Assembly: GCF_009711345.1 (NCBI RefSeq)
Contig: NZ_SMMA01000066.1
Location: 432,574-496,573, forward strand
Length of the DNA: 64,000 bases
Direction: 5' to 3'
Source of the DNA: Pseudovibrio flavus
GTDB taxonomy: Bacteria; Pseudomonadota; Alphaproteobacteria; Rhizobiales; Stappiaceae
Under the pieces are notes generated by a model. It was not told the DNA's origin, searched no databases, and worked only from the letters and a program-made list of their open reading frames with translations. The translations under genes and the position numbers were made by a program. The number at the start of each line of letters is the position of its first letter. Positions within the stretch are counted from its first letter, which is position 1. This document shows, one piece after another, positions 1 through 7,400 of the stretch.

Positions 1-1
1 G

Positions 2-1057
2 CTGAGTGAAGCGCGTTACGCAGATCTTGTAGCGCTTTGTCAGTTCTTGCCGGGGCCTGCTAGCTCTCAGGTAGGCTTCGCGCTTGGTTTGCTGCGTGCT
101 GGTCCTTTAGGAGCGCTTGCTGCGTTTGTCGGTTTCACGCTGCCATCGGTTTTGCTTCTCATAGCTTTTGCTTACAGCGCCAGTGCGTTTGATGGTCCGA
201 TTGGTATCGGTCTGATTCACGGTTTGAAACTGGTTGCTGTTGCGGTTGTTGCGCAAGCGGTCTGGGGAATGGCACAGAACTTGTGTCCCGATAAGCCGCG
301 AGCCGCCATCGCCATCGGTGCTCTTGCCGTTGTTAGCATCGCGACTGCCGCGACGGGTCAGATCCTCGCGATCCTGCTTGGCGCTGTGCTTGGCCTGATC
401 TTTTGTCGTCAGGACGGTGATGCAGGGCAAAAGCACATGGTGTTTCCCGTAACTGTTCCGTTTGCGGTCCTCTGCCTTGTTTTGTTTGCCTTGCTACTGT
501 TTGGTTTACCGCTGATCGCTAAAGGCTTTGGCCTTTCCGTGTTTGATAGCTTCTTCCGCTCTGGTGCGCTGGTGTTTGGCGGCGGCCACGTTGTGTTGCC
601 ATTGCTTGAAGCGGAAGTTGTCGGCTCTGGCTGGGTTAATGAGGCGACGTTCCTTGCAGGTTACGGCGCGGCGCAGGCTGTTCCCGGTCCGCTCTTCACT
701 TTCGCAAGTTTTCTCGGTGCCTCCATGGCTCCGGGAGTTGAGGGACTGTTTTACGCGCTTATTGCAAGCGCTGGTATTTTCCTGCCGGGGTTCCTGCTGC
801 TGATCGGTGCTCTGCCATTTTGGAATACCCTTGGCTCTCGCGTGGAAGCACGGGCGATAATGCGCGGTGCCAATGCCGCTGTTGTTGGTATTCTGGGTGC
901 TGCGCTTTACTCGCCGGTGTTTACAAGTGCGGTGCTCGACAAACTTGATTTGGCCGTCGCGTTGGCTGGCTTTGTTCTGCTGGTGAAATGGAAAATGCCG
1001 CCGTGGGTGATTGTTCTATTGCTCGGTGCAAGCGGTATCGTTCTCCAGTTCATATGA
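2..1057 (+). CDS. chrA: Chromate transporter ChrA, 5'-truncated by window edge
   Basis: Membrane transporter of the CHR family, which exports chromate and probably other oxyanions by proton-coupled exchange. The reading frame is open from base 2, so the true start lies outside the window. The visible part begins near the end of the first CHR domain, with the family hallmark FLPGPASSQVG around bases 40-70. After several hydrophobic segments a second CHR domain begins near base 540 with the equivalent FGGGHVVLPLLE and later QAVPGPLFTFASFLG. Two CHR domains mean the long, two-domain type of about 400 residues. It is convergent with purQ and separated from it by a strong hairpin. No chromate-responsive regulator is visible, so its inducer and substrate are open. 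Family assignment is firm. Confidence 0.93.
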   Translation: MSEARYADLVALCQFLPGPASSQVGFALGLLRAGPLGALAAFVGFTLPSVLLLIAFAYSASAFDGPIGIGLIHGLKLVAVAVVAQAVWGMAQNLCPDKPRAAIAIGALAVVSIATAATGQILAILLGAVLGLIFCRQDGDAGQKHMVFPVTVPFAVLCLVLFALLLFGLPLIAKGFGLSVFDSFFRSGALVFGGGHVVLPLLEAEVVGSGWVNEATFLAGYGAAQAVPGPLFTFASFLGASMAPGVEGLFYALIASAGIFLPGFLLLIGALPFWNTLGSRVEARAIMRGANAAVVGILGAALYSPVFTSAVLDKLDLAVALAGFVLLVKWKMPPWVIVLLLGASGIVLQFI

Positions 1058-1080
1058 ACGCACTGAACCATTTAATGAAA

Positions 1081-1113
1081 AAGCCCGGCTTGCAGAACAA
1101 GCCGGGCTTTTTT
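1081..1113. terminator. Bidirectional rho-independent terminator, chrA/purQ
   Basis: A perfect 12-bp stem (1081-1092 with 1098-1109) around a 5-nt loop is flanked by A residues on the left and a T run on the right. It can therefore stop chrA on the plus strand and purQ on the minus strand. Confidence 0.9.
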
Positions 1114-1139
1114 GATAGCATGTTGGCTGAAGATCAGCC

Positions 1140-1814
1140 TTAGATGTTGGCGAATGCACTTTCGAAAAGCGCACGACCCTGAAGGCCGCCATGAAGGTCT
1201 TCGACAAGGTTTTCCGGATGCGGCATCATACCAAGAACGTTGCCAGCTTCGTTTGTAACGCCTGCAATGTCATTGATAGAGCCGTTCGGGTTGGTGCCTT
1301 CTGCATAGCGGAATGCAACCTGACCGTTGTCCTCGATCTTCTTGAGGGTTTCAGCATCTGCAAAGTAGTTGCCGTCGTGGTGCGCTACAGGGCAACGCCA
1401 TACAGCACCTTTTTCCATGGAACGGGTAAAGGCGGTGTTGGTATTAGCGGTGAGCAGCTTCACTTCCTTACAAACGAAGTGCAAGGACGCGTTACGCATC
1501 AAGGCGCCCGGCAGAAGACCTGCTTCTGTGAGCATCTGGAAACCGTTACATACACCCATCACGTGGCGGCCTTGAGCGGCTGCTTCCTTCACTGCACCCA
1601 TGATAGGGGAGCGGGCAGCAATTGCGCCGGAGCGCAGGTAGTCGCCGTAGGAGAAGCCACCTGGCAGAACGATGAGATCTACGTCAGGAAGGGAGGTCTC
1701 GGTATGCCAAACGGTTGCAACAGGTTTGCCGGAAATCATTTCCAGCGCTTTGATCATGTCGCGGTCACGGTTGGAACCGGGAAAGAGGATAACAGCAGAT
1801 TTCATGCTCTTCAT
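1140..1814 (-). CDS. purQ: Phosphoribosylformylglycinamidine synthase subunit I (glutaminase)
   Basis: Glutaminase subunit of the three-part FGAM synthase (PurL-PurQ-PurS). It releases ammonia from glutamine for the fourth step of purine synthesis. The 224-residue protein is a class I glutamine amidotransferase: nucleophile elbow GVCNGFQ with Cys89, and HPEN with His199 and Glu201 as the other triad members. The N-terminal FPGSNRDRD is the PurQ signature. The fourth codon is also ATG and neither start has a clear Shine-Dalgarno sequence; homologues usually begin at the equivalent of Met4 (base 1805). It is last in purS-micropeptide-purQ. PurL, the partner synthetase, is not in this window. 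Confidence 0.96.
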   Translation of the reverse strand: MKSMKSAVILFPGSNRDRDMIKALEMISGKPVATVWHTETSLPDVDLIVLPGGFSYGDYLRSGAIAARSPIMGAVKEAAAQGRHVMGVCNGFQMLTEAGLLPGALMRNASLHFVCKEVKLLTANTNTAFTRSMEKGAVWRCPVAHHDGNYFADAETLKKIEDNGQVAFRYAEGTNPNGSINDIAGVTNEAGNVLGMMPHPENLVEDLHGGLQGRALFESAFANI

Positions 1815-1832
1815 CTTTCAGGAATTGTTGGA

Positions 1833-1943
1833 TCAAAGGAGAAGAATGACTGCCAGAGCCGAAAGGGCGGCTGGCAACAGGATGAATACAGCGGCCTTGA
1901 TGGCCATAAACCGAATGATTTTGCTGCTGTCGTCATCCTTCAT
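1833..1943 (-). CDS. 36-residue membrane peptide between purS and purQ
   Basis: A short gene for a 36-residue peptide: a charged N-terminus (MKDDDSSKIIRF) followed by about 22 mostly hydrophobic residues ending in leucines, so one likely membrane segment with the charged end probably cytoplasmic. AAGGAG lies 7 nt before the ATG and overlaps the purS stop codon, indicating translational coupling. The stop is 18 bases before the purQ start. I recall a small family annotated as phosphoribosylformylglycinamidine synthase-associated small membrane protein at this place in related bacteria; that match is from memory and unverified. Its role is unknown. It might tether or modulate the soluble PurLQS complex at the membrane, which is only a guess. 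Confidence 0.8.
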   Translation of the reverse strand: MKDDDSSKIIRFMAIKAAVFILLPAALSALAVILLL

Positions 1944-1954
1944 TGCTTCACTCC

Positions 1955-2194
1955 TTAGAGGATCTCGATGGCGTAGTTCTCGATAACAGTGTTTGCGAGA
2001 AGCTTCTCGCACATTGCTTCGATGTCGGCTTTTGCTGCCTCTGCGTCGCGATCAGACAGTTCAAGGTCAAAAACCTTGCCCTGACGTACACCTGCAATGC
2101 CCTCGAAACCGAGTGCGCCCAAAGAGCCCTCGATTGCTTTGCCCTGAGGGTCAAGTACGCCGTTTTTAAGAGTTACTGTGACGCGTGCCTTCAT
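1955..2194 (-). CDS. purS: Phosphoribosylformylglycinamidine synthase subunit PurS
   Basis: Small structural subunit (79 residues) that bridges PurL and PurQ and helps channel ammonia. The start at MKARVTVTLKNGVLDPQG matches the family N-terminus and length of about 80, and a GGAAG sequence sits just upstream; longer in-frame starts would add unrelated residues. The motif GxVLDPQGxAI followed by VRxGKxFDL is characteristic. It begins a leftward group with the micropeptide and purQ. A terminator separates it from purC upstream, so it probably has its own promoter between 2195 and about 2320. Confidence 0.95.
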   Translation of the reverse strand: MKARVTVTLKNGVLDPQGKAIEGSLGALGFEGIAGVRQGKVFDLELSDRDAEAAKADIEAMCEKLLANTVIENYAIEIL

Positions 2195-2317
2195 GGTCTT
2201 CCGGTCCTTTAAGAGTTGCGCAACGTTAGATGTCTTGCGTTTCTTCCTGACTTTGCAGGAGGCTTGGATTTTCCGGGTTTCATACCCTGCCAAGCGTCTG
2301 CTTTAAAGAGGGAAAAA

Positions 2318-2347
2318 ACAAAAAAGGCGGCCTTTTTGCCGCCTTTT
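2318..2347 (-). terminator. Rho-independent terminator of purC
   Basis: A 10-bp stem (2322-2331 with 2338-2347) and 6-nt loop are followed, reading leftward, by a T-rich tract complementary to the A runs at 2313-2325. It lies between purC and purS and should stop purC transcripts. Confidence 0.85.
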
Positions 2348-2397
2348 AAACCTGATGTCCAACTGTGGTTGGAGTGGGCCTTAGCCCGACATTCAAG

Positions 2398-3162
2398 TTA
2401 CTTTACCAGAACCGGACCAGTAGCGGCGGGACGGTCGGTGTCGATACGGATGCCAAGGCGGCGCGCAACTTCGCGGTAGGCCTCAACCATACCGCCAAGG
2501 TTCTGGCGGAAACGGTCTTTATCCATCTTGTCGTTGGTCTGGGAGTCCCACAAGCGGCAGCTATCTGGAGAGATTTCGTCAGCCAGAATAACGCGCATCA
2601 TGTCACCATCGATGTGGCGGCCCATTTCGATTTTGAAATCGACGAGGCGGATGCCAACACCAAGGAACAGACCGGACAGGAAGTCGTTGATACGAATGGC
2701 AAGGGCCATCATATCATCGAGCTCAGCAGGCGTTGCCCAACCGAAAGCGGTGATGTGCTCTTCAGAAACCAGCGGATCGCCCAGTTCATCGTTCTTGTAG
2801 TAGAACTCGATGATGGAACGTGGGAGCTGAGTTCCTTCTTCAACACCAAGACGCTTGCACAAAGAGCCAGCTGCAACGTTGCGAACAACCACTTCAAGCG
2901 GAATGATTTCTACTTCGTGGATCAACTGTTCGCGCATGTTCAGGCGGCGGATGAAGTGCGTCGGGATACCCAGAGTGTTCAACTGATTGAAGATGTACTC
3001 GGAGATCCGGTTGTTCAGAACACCCTTGCCGTCGACAACTTCATGCTTCTGATTGTTGAACGCTGTGGCATCGTCTTTGAAATGCTGAACGAGCGTACCT
3101 GGCTCTGGTCCTTCGTAAAGGATTTTAGCCTTGCCTTCGTAAATGCGGCGGCGACGGTTCAT
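2398..3162 (-). CDS. purC: SAICAR synthetase
   Basis: Phosphoribosylaminoimidazole-succinocarboxamide synthase, which joins aspartate to CAIR using ATP in purine synthesis. The start was placed at [14 protein letters not shown], giving 254 residues, the usual length; upstream in-frame codons do not resemble the family. The nucleotide-binding YEGKAKxLYEGPE, FKDDATAFN, the central [13 protein letters not shown] and the aspartate-binding segment near DFKIEMGRH are all present. It is divergent from the ATPase zeta gene and is followed by its own terminator. Confidence 0.97.
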   Translation of the reverse strand: MNRRRRIYEGKAKILYEGPEPGTLVQHFKDDATAFNNQKHEVVDGKGVLNNRISEYIFNQLNTLGIPTHFIRRLNMREQLIHEVEIIPLEVVVRNVAAGSLCKRLGVEEGTQLPRSIIEFYYKNDELGDPLVSEEHITAFGWATPAELDDMMALAIRINDFLSGLFLGVGIRLVDFKIEMGRHIDGDMMRVILADEISPDSCRLWDSQTNDKMDKDRFRQNLGGMVEAYREVARRLGIRIDTDRPAATGPVLVK

Positions 3163-3391
3163 GGCACCTATGTCCCTATTTGAATCCTTGAATGGATCGA
3201 CCTCTGCAGCCGTCATGGCAACTGCAGTCATCAGAAAACAGATGATAGAAGGTAAATCGATCCGAGAGCCGGAACCATTTCTGCTTCCTGCATTGCGGCG
3301 CGGAACTTACCCGACTTTTACCAAAAGCACAAACGAGTAATTTTCCTTGTCGTTGTTCAGGTTAGATATTCGCCTTTTTTGCGTTAGACCT

Positions 3392-3420
3392 TTGACGTAC
3401 CCTCCCAAGTTGCCTAAGAA
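3392..3420 (+). promoter_or_regulatory. Candidate promoter for the ATPase zeta gene
   Basis: In the 323-base divergent gap between purC (3162) and the zeta gene (3486), TTGACG at 3392-3397 is 17 bases from TAAGAA at 3415-3420. The -35 matches well and the -10 poorly. No other clear element was seen in the gap. Confidence 0.35.
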
Positions 3421-3485
3421 TAAACCTATTAGAAACTCTAGCGGTTTCCGGAATCACCAACGCAAATGATTTGGAATTTTTACTG

Positions 3486-3809
3486 ATGACAACATTTGAT
3501 CGACGTGAAGAAAGTTTTGAAGGCGGTTTTTCAGCGGGGCAAGAACAACGCTTTAAGGCCGAGGCACGGCGGAACAAGCTATTGGGGCTTTGGGCTGCCG
3601 AGAAGATGGGGCTTTCTGGAGAGGAAGCTACTGCATTTGCTGTGAAACTTGTGCAGGCTGATCTGGAACGTCCGGGCCACGAAGAAGTCTTCACGCTGGT
3701 TTCGGAGGCATTTGCAGCCAAGGGAGTAGAACAGTCCGAGCACCAGATTCGCCGTACTATGGATCAGCTTCTTGCGAAGGCTGAGCTGGAACTCTCCGAA
3801 AAAGCGTAA
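3486..3809 (+). CDS. F1-ATPase inhibitor subunit zeta (DUF1476)
   Basis: A small, mostly helical protein of 107 residues matching DUF1476, shown in Paracoccus denitrificans to be the zeta subunit that blocks ATP hydrolysis by F1-ATPase in alphaproteobacteria. The N-terminal FDRREESFEGGFSAG, the RNKLLGLWAAEKMGL segment and the C-terminal RRTMDQLLAKAE helix are diagnostic. The start was set at MTTFDRRE, as in homologues. It stands alone, ended by a hairpin, and divergent from purC. ATP synthase genes are not nearby. Confidence 0.92.
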   Translation: MTTFDRREESFEGGFSAGQEQRFKAEARRNKLLGLWAAEKMGLSGEEATAFAVKLVQADLERPGHEEVFTLVSEAFAAKGVEQSEHQIRRTMDQLLAKAELELSEKA

Positions 3810-3832
3810 TTGCACGCTTTATAGATGCTTCA

Positions 3833-3860
3833 AAGTCGGTCCATTGGGCCGGCTTTTTTG
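3833..3860 (+). terminator. Terminator of the zeta subunit gene
   Basis: A 9-bp stem with G-T wobbles (3833-3841 with 3847-3855), loop CATTG, followed by a run of T. Confidence 0.8.
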
Positions 3861-3990
3861 TTTTCGGCAGGTTGTTTTATGAGCCTTGCTGTTTTGCGGT
3901 GCATGATCGGCTTTTTCCCCTCTTGCGTGTGGCACTTGGTGCTAGTCTGATTGTGCTCGTGCCGAAGAAGCACGTTACACGGGAGGTTTT

Positions 3991-4797
3991 ATGTCTTTAG
4001 AAAATGGTCTTGCTGCCAAGTTGCGGCGCGGTGAGTCAGTGCTGTGTGCATGGTCCGCTCTCGGATTGCCTAGCGTCTGTCAGCTTATGGTCAAATCTGG
4101 CTATTCTTCTGTTCTTGTCGATTTGCAGCACGGATTTATGGATCATGCCGAAGCGCGTGATTCTATCGGTCTTGTTGTTGGTGAGGGTGCTCATGCGGTG
4201 CTTCGCATCTGTGTTGGAGACTTCGCCCGTGCGAGCTGGTTCCTTGATGCTGGAGCGGAAGCCATCGTTGCACCAATGATCAATACTGAAGCCGATGCAA
4301 AGGCGTTTGTCGAGTTCACCAAGTATCCGCCGTTGGGAGAGCGGAGCTACGGTGCGATGCGCGCTTCCATGCTGCATGACACGGCTATGCCGGATTACTT
4401 CAAAGCGGCGAATGAGCAAACGCTGGCTATTGCGATGATCGAAACGCAGGAAGCGGTCGATAATCTCGATGCAATCTTGTCGGTAGAAGGCATTGATGGT
4501 GTGTTCGTCGGTCCGGCGGATCTGGCGATTTCCGTCTCTAATGGCGAGCGTGTTGATCCGGCGAGCGAAGCGTCGTTGGCTCTGCAGAAGCAGATTGCAC
4601 AGACAGCGCTAAAGTTCGGCAAGTTTGCAGGCATCTATGGTCTGGATGCAGATCATGTGAAGGTCAGCGCGCAAGCGGGCTTCCAGTTCATCACATCCGG
4701 TTCTGATGCGGGAATGATCCGTGAAGGCTCCGCTGCAGCATCGAGTGTGCTTGCAGGCGTTAAAGAACCTTCCTCTGATGGATCAAGTCTCTACTGA
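3991..4797 (+). CDS. HpcH/HpaI family class II aldolase
   Basis: A 268-residue TIM-barrel enzyme of the HpcH/HpaI aldolase/citrate lyase family, which cleaves or forms 2-keto-acid aldols with a divalent metal. Visible motifs are VDLQHGFMD near residue 45, GAEAIVAPMINT near 90, the YPPLGERSYG signature near 110, and the metal-binding Glu in AMIETQEA and Asp in GVFVGPADL. GGGAGG-type Shine-Dalgarno (GGGAGG, 6 nt) supports the ATG. Homologues act on 4-hydroxy-2-oxo-heptanedioate, 2-dehydro-3-deoxyglucarate or similar; the neighbours (zeta, rpe) do not reveal the substrate. Confidence 0.9.
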   Translation: MSLENGLAAKLRRGESVLCAWSALGLPSVCQLMVKSGYSSVLVDLQHGFMDHAEARDSIGLVVGEGAHAVLRICVGDFARASWFLDAGAEAIVAPMINTEADAKAFVEFTKYPPLGERSYGAMRASMLHDTAMPDYFKAANEQTLAIAMIETQEAVDNLDAILSVEGIDGVFVGPADLAISVSNGERVDPASEASLALQKQIAQTALKFGKFAGIYGLDADHVKVSAQAGFQFITSGSDAGMIREGSAAASSVLAGVKEPSSDGSSLY

Positions 4798-4805
4798 GAT
4801 AGTTT

Positions 4806-4835
4806 CTCCCCTCAGTGCACTGGCGCTAAGGGGAG
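4806..4835. terminator. Weak inverted repeat between convergent genes
   Basis: CTCCCCT at 4806-4812 pairs with AGGGGAG at 4829-4835, with a second small hairpin inside the loop. There is no T run, so its role as a terminator is uncertain. Confidence 0.4.
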
Positions 4836-4851
4836 GAAAGGCTTTTGGACT

Positions 4852-5526
4852 TTAAGCGCTGGTCACGACTGACTGGCGGATCGCTTCAATGTTGGCGCGG
4901 TAGCTTTCTACCGTGCCACCTTTAAAGACAGCAGAACCTGCAACGAGGGTATCTGCACCCGCTGCTGTCACGAGCGGAGCGGTTTGCGGGGTAACGCCGC
5001 CATCGATCTCCAGACGGATCGGACGGTCACCAATCATCTTGCTCACGCGGCGAGTTTTCTCCACCACAGCTTCAATAAACTTCTGGCCGCCAAAGCCCGG
5101 GTTCACGGTCATCAAAAGAATGAGATCAACGCGGTCCAGCACATACTCCAGCACATTCTCTGGCGTGTGTGGGTTAAGCGATACGCCTGCCTTTTTACCG
5201 AGGTTACGGATTGCCTGAAGGCTGCGGTCCAGATGCTTGGTCGCTTCGGCATGAACCGTGATGTAGTCAGAACCTGCTTTTGCGAAGGCTTCAAGATACG
5301 GGTCACATGGCTCGATCATCAGGTGTGTGTCGAACACCTTGTCGGTGTGCGGACGCAGCGCTGCAATAATATCCGGCCCGAAGGTGATGTTCGGTACGAA
5401 ATGGCCATCCATGACATCCAGATGGATCCAGTCGGCACCTGCGGTTACAACGTCGGAAACTTCCTGTCCCAGCTTGGAAAAGTCGGAAGCCAGAATAGAA
5501 GGTGCAATGACAAGAGGTTGGGCCAT
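4852..5526 (-). CDS. rpe: Ribulose-phosphate 3-epimerase
   Basis: Interconverts ribulose 5-phosphate and xylulose 5-phosphate in the pentose phosphate pathway. The 224-residue barrel begins at [16 protein letters not shown], preceded by GGGAAAG; the longer frame adds 15 unrelated residues. Active-site features are [14 protein letters not shown] (metal/catalytic Asp and His), the [10 protein letters not shown] phosphate loop and RLEIDGGV with the second catalytic Asp. It lies downstream of the BASS transporter gene on the same strand with a 72-base gap, so the two may be cotranscribed. Confidence 0.96.
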   Translation of the reverse strand: MAQPLVIAPSILASDFSKLGQEVSDVVTAGADWIHLDVMDGHFVPNITFGPDIIAALRPHTDKVFDTHLMIEPCDPYLEAFAKAGSDYITVHAEATKHLDRSLQAIRNLGKKAGVSLNPHTPENVLEYVLDRVDLILLMTVNPGFGGQKFIEAVVEKTRRVSKMIGDRPIRLEIDGGVTPQTAPLVTAAGADTLVAGSAVFKGGTVESYRANIEAIRQSVVTSA

Positions 5527-5598
5527 TTTCTTTCCCTGAATGCGTTCAGTAATTGTAAGGCTCGCTAGCACACCTTCAGGTCGGTGCCAAGAGGGTGG

Positions 5599-6633
5599 CT
5601 AGGGGTTGTTTTCCAAGGCGTTCTCTACATCCTGCTGTGCGCTATTGGTATTGTTCCATCGTCGAGCCAGCGGGGTGAAGAGGAGCGGTAAAAGGTTTAT
5701 CGGTATCTGGGCTACGCTGAAGAATAGCCATGCAAGTGGGGGAATAATACCACCCATCGCGGCAACCATAAGGCCAAGATTGCGCATGCCTGCACTAAAA
5801 GCGACAGTGAAGGCGGTATTGCGTCCTGTTACTTTGAAGACAGCAAATGTGATTGCCATGTGCGAAAGCGCGACCGCAAACGTTACGCCGAGCATGGCGA
5901 GTACTTCTATCGGGCGGGCAAGCGTTGTCGCTGTTAGGCCATCCATTGCCGCAACAGTGAAACAGAAGAACGCCACACAGCTTACGCCATTAATTGTTTC
6001 GGTGTGTTCTGCAATGCGCTTTGCACCTGCTTTGTGGCGCACCAAGCGTGCCAATATGGTTGAGCCTGCAAGGAGCAGGAACAAGTTTGCTGCCAGAGCA
6101 AGCGGCTGGATGGTTTCTGCTTCTGGTAGGATATAGGCGGCGAGCAGCGGCGCAGTGAACGGTGCTGCAATAGTGGTTAGCAGCGTTAAGGCAAGGCCAA
6201 GAGTGCCATTGAAGCCAAGGAAAAACAGCAGCGCGACGGCCGACATAACCGGCGGCGCGGCTGTTACCATCAAGACGATGGTTCGCGTGCCTTCGGAAAA
6301 GTTCTCAATGCCGATTAGCCCGAGGATCGCGGCTGCGCTTGCCGGTATGACAAGCAGCATCCAAAGGCTTGCCGCCAATGGTAGGAGAGGACGCTCGAAA
6401 TATCCCTGTAGCGCTGACGGTTCCACGCGGAGCATGTTGAGGAACATAAGCGCGAACATGAGCGGTTGTAGATAGGGGCGTATCAACGGCGGAAGCGCTG
6501 GAATAGCAAGGCCAATCACCACTGAGAAAGCAATGGTTATGGTGGTGTAGCGGCCAGCCACTCGAATAGGGCTGAGAAGCGCTCTTCCTACACCACTAGC
6601 CCCCTTTGAGAGCTGCTTATATGGACCACTCAT
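5599..6633 (-). CDS. BASS (bile acid:sodium symporter) family membrane protein
   Basis: A 344-residue integral membrane protein with about nine or ten hydrophobic segments. The segment AFSAGMRNLGLMVAAMGG near residue 285 resembles the conserved GxRNxGL core of the BASS/SBF fold. A GAAGG sequence 5 nt before the ATG supports the start. Such proteins move organic anions with sodium; bacterial members take up keto acids such as pantoate and pyruvate among others. Substrate is unknown. Both neighbours on the same strand are soluble (Lrp regulator upstream, rpe downstream). Confidence 0.75.
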   Translation of the reverse strand: MSGPYKQLSKGASGVGRALLSPIRVAGRYTTITIAFSVVIGLAIPALPPLIRPYLQPLMFALMFLNMLRVEPSALQGYFERPLLPLAASLWMLLVIPASAAAILGLIGIENFSEGTRTIVLMVTAAPPVMSAVALLFFLGFNGTLGLALTLLTTIAAPFTAPLLAAYILPEAETIQPLALAANLFLLLAGSTILARLVRHKAGAKRIAEHTETINGVSCVAFFCFTVAAMDGLTATTLARPIEVLAMLGVTFAVALSHMAITFAVFKVTGRNTAFTVAFSAGMRNLGLMVAAMGGIIPPLAWLFFSVAQIPINLLPLLFTPLARRWNNTNSAQQDVENALENNP

Positions 6634-6745
6634 TCTGCCTTCTTTCCTACAATTACTATTCAGGCATGAAACGGTAATCCGCTCACTGCAGCACTAGACC
6701 TAACAACTTGAATGGGTACAGGGAAGGGAAAAGTCCCTGCGGAAA

Positions 6746-6764
6746 CGGGAGATTAACTCTCCCG
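6746..6764 (-). terminator. Small hairpin over the lrp stop codon
   Basis: A perfect 7-bp repeat (6746-6752 with 6758-6764) with a 5-nt loop spans the stop codon. On the minus strand TTTCC follows, so it may be a weak terminator. Confidence 0.35.
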
Positions 6765-7232
6765 AAGAGGCAAGGCTATGGTTTCTTTGATGGTGCTTAC
6801 AACAATGCGTGACTGCACGTCTGATACCAACGAATTATCGAGAAGCTTCAGACGTAAAAAGTCGTCGTAGGCCTTGATATCGCGTGCGACTACCTTGATA
6901 AGGTAATCTACTGCACCGGTAATGCGTTCGCATGTTACAACCTCTGGCCAGCGGTCTACCAGCTTGTCAAAGGTTTCCATGTTTTCGCGACTCGGCACGG
7001 TTAGCTTCACGAAGGCGTAAGCTAGGAATGATAATCCAACAGCTTCGCGATCGACTTGAGCAGCAACCTGTTTGATGATGCCGGCTTCTTTGAGTTTCTT
7101 GATCCGACGCCAGCAGGGCGTCTGACTCATACCCGCCTCTTTAGCTATATCAGCGATTGAAAGTGAGGCGTCTCGTTGAAGAATTTTCAGAACTCTAATG
7201 TCAGATGCGTCGAGAAGAGATATTTCGGTCAT
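6753..7232 (-). CDS. Lrp/AsnC family transcriptional regulator
   Basis: A 159-residue regulator: N-terminal winged helix-turn-helix (residues 8-60, ending in SQTPCWRRIKKLKEAGII) and C-terminal RAM effector domain (residues 70-150, with ITGAVDYLIKVVARD and a C-terminal IVVSTIKET). These proteins bind amino acids and control amino-acid metabolism, often including the neighbouring divergent gene. Here that gene encodes an indolepyruvate ferredoxin oxidoreductase, which makes control of 2-oxo acids from aromatic amino acids likely. That regulatory link is inferred from position and from a dyad in the shared gap. Confidence 0.93.
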   Translation of the reverse strand: MTEISLLDASDIRVLKILQRDASLSIADIAKEAGMSQTPCWRRIKKLKEAGIIKQVAAQVDREAVGLSFLAYAFVKLTVPSRENMETFDKLVDRWPEVVTCERITGAVDYLIKVVARDIKAYDDFLRLKLLDNSLVSDVQSRIVVSTIKETIALPLRES

Positions 7233-7277
7233 GGCACTCTAGGGGAAATATTTTTCAATTATCTACGTGTTTGTCGG

Positions 7278-7301
7278 TATAATAGCACAGAAAATACTCT
7301 G
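7278..7301 (+). promoter_or_regulatory. Candidate -10 box and Lrp-like dyad before iorAB
   Basis: In the 168-base divergent gap a perfect TATAAT lies at 7278-7283, followed at 7288-7301 by the dyad CAGA-N6-TCTG. The latter resembles the CAG...CTG ends of the Lrp consensus. No good -35 was found at the usual spacing. Confidence 0.4.
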
Positions 7302-7400
7302 AAAAAGGATCATTATTAAATCCAGATAAGAACTGTGTTTTTATGGATTAGAGGTTGAGGGTAATCCATTGAGAACGCTGAGGGAGAGGAGCGTTTTTAT

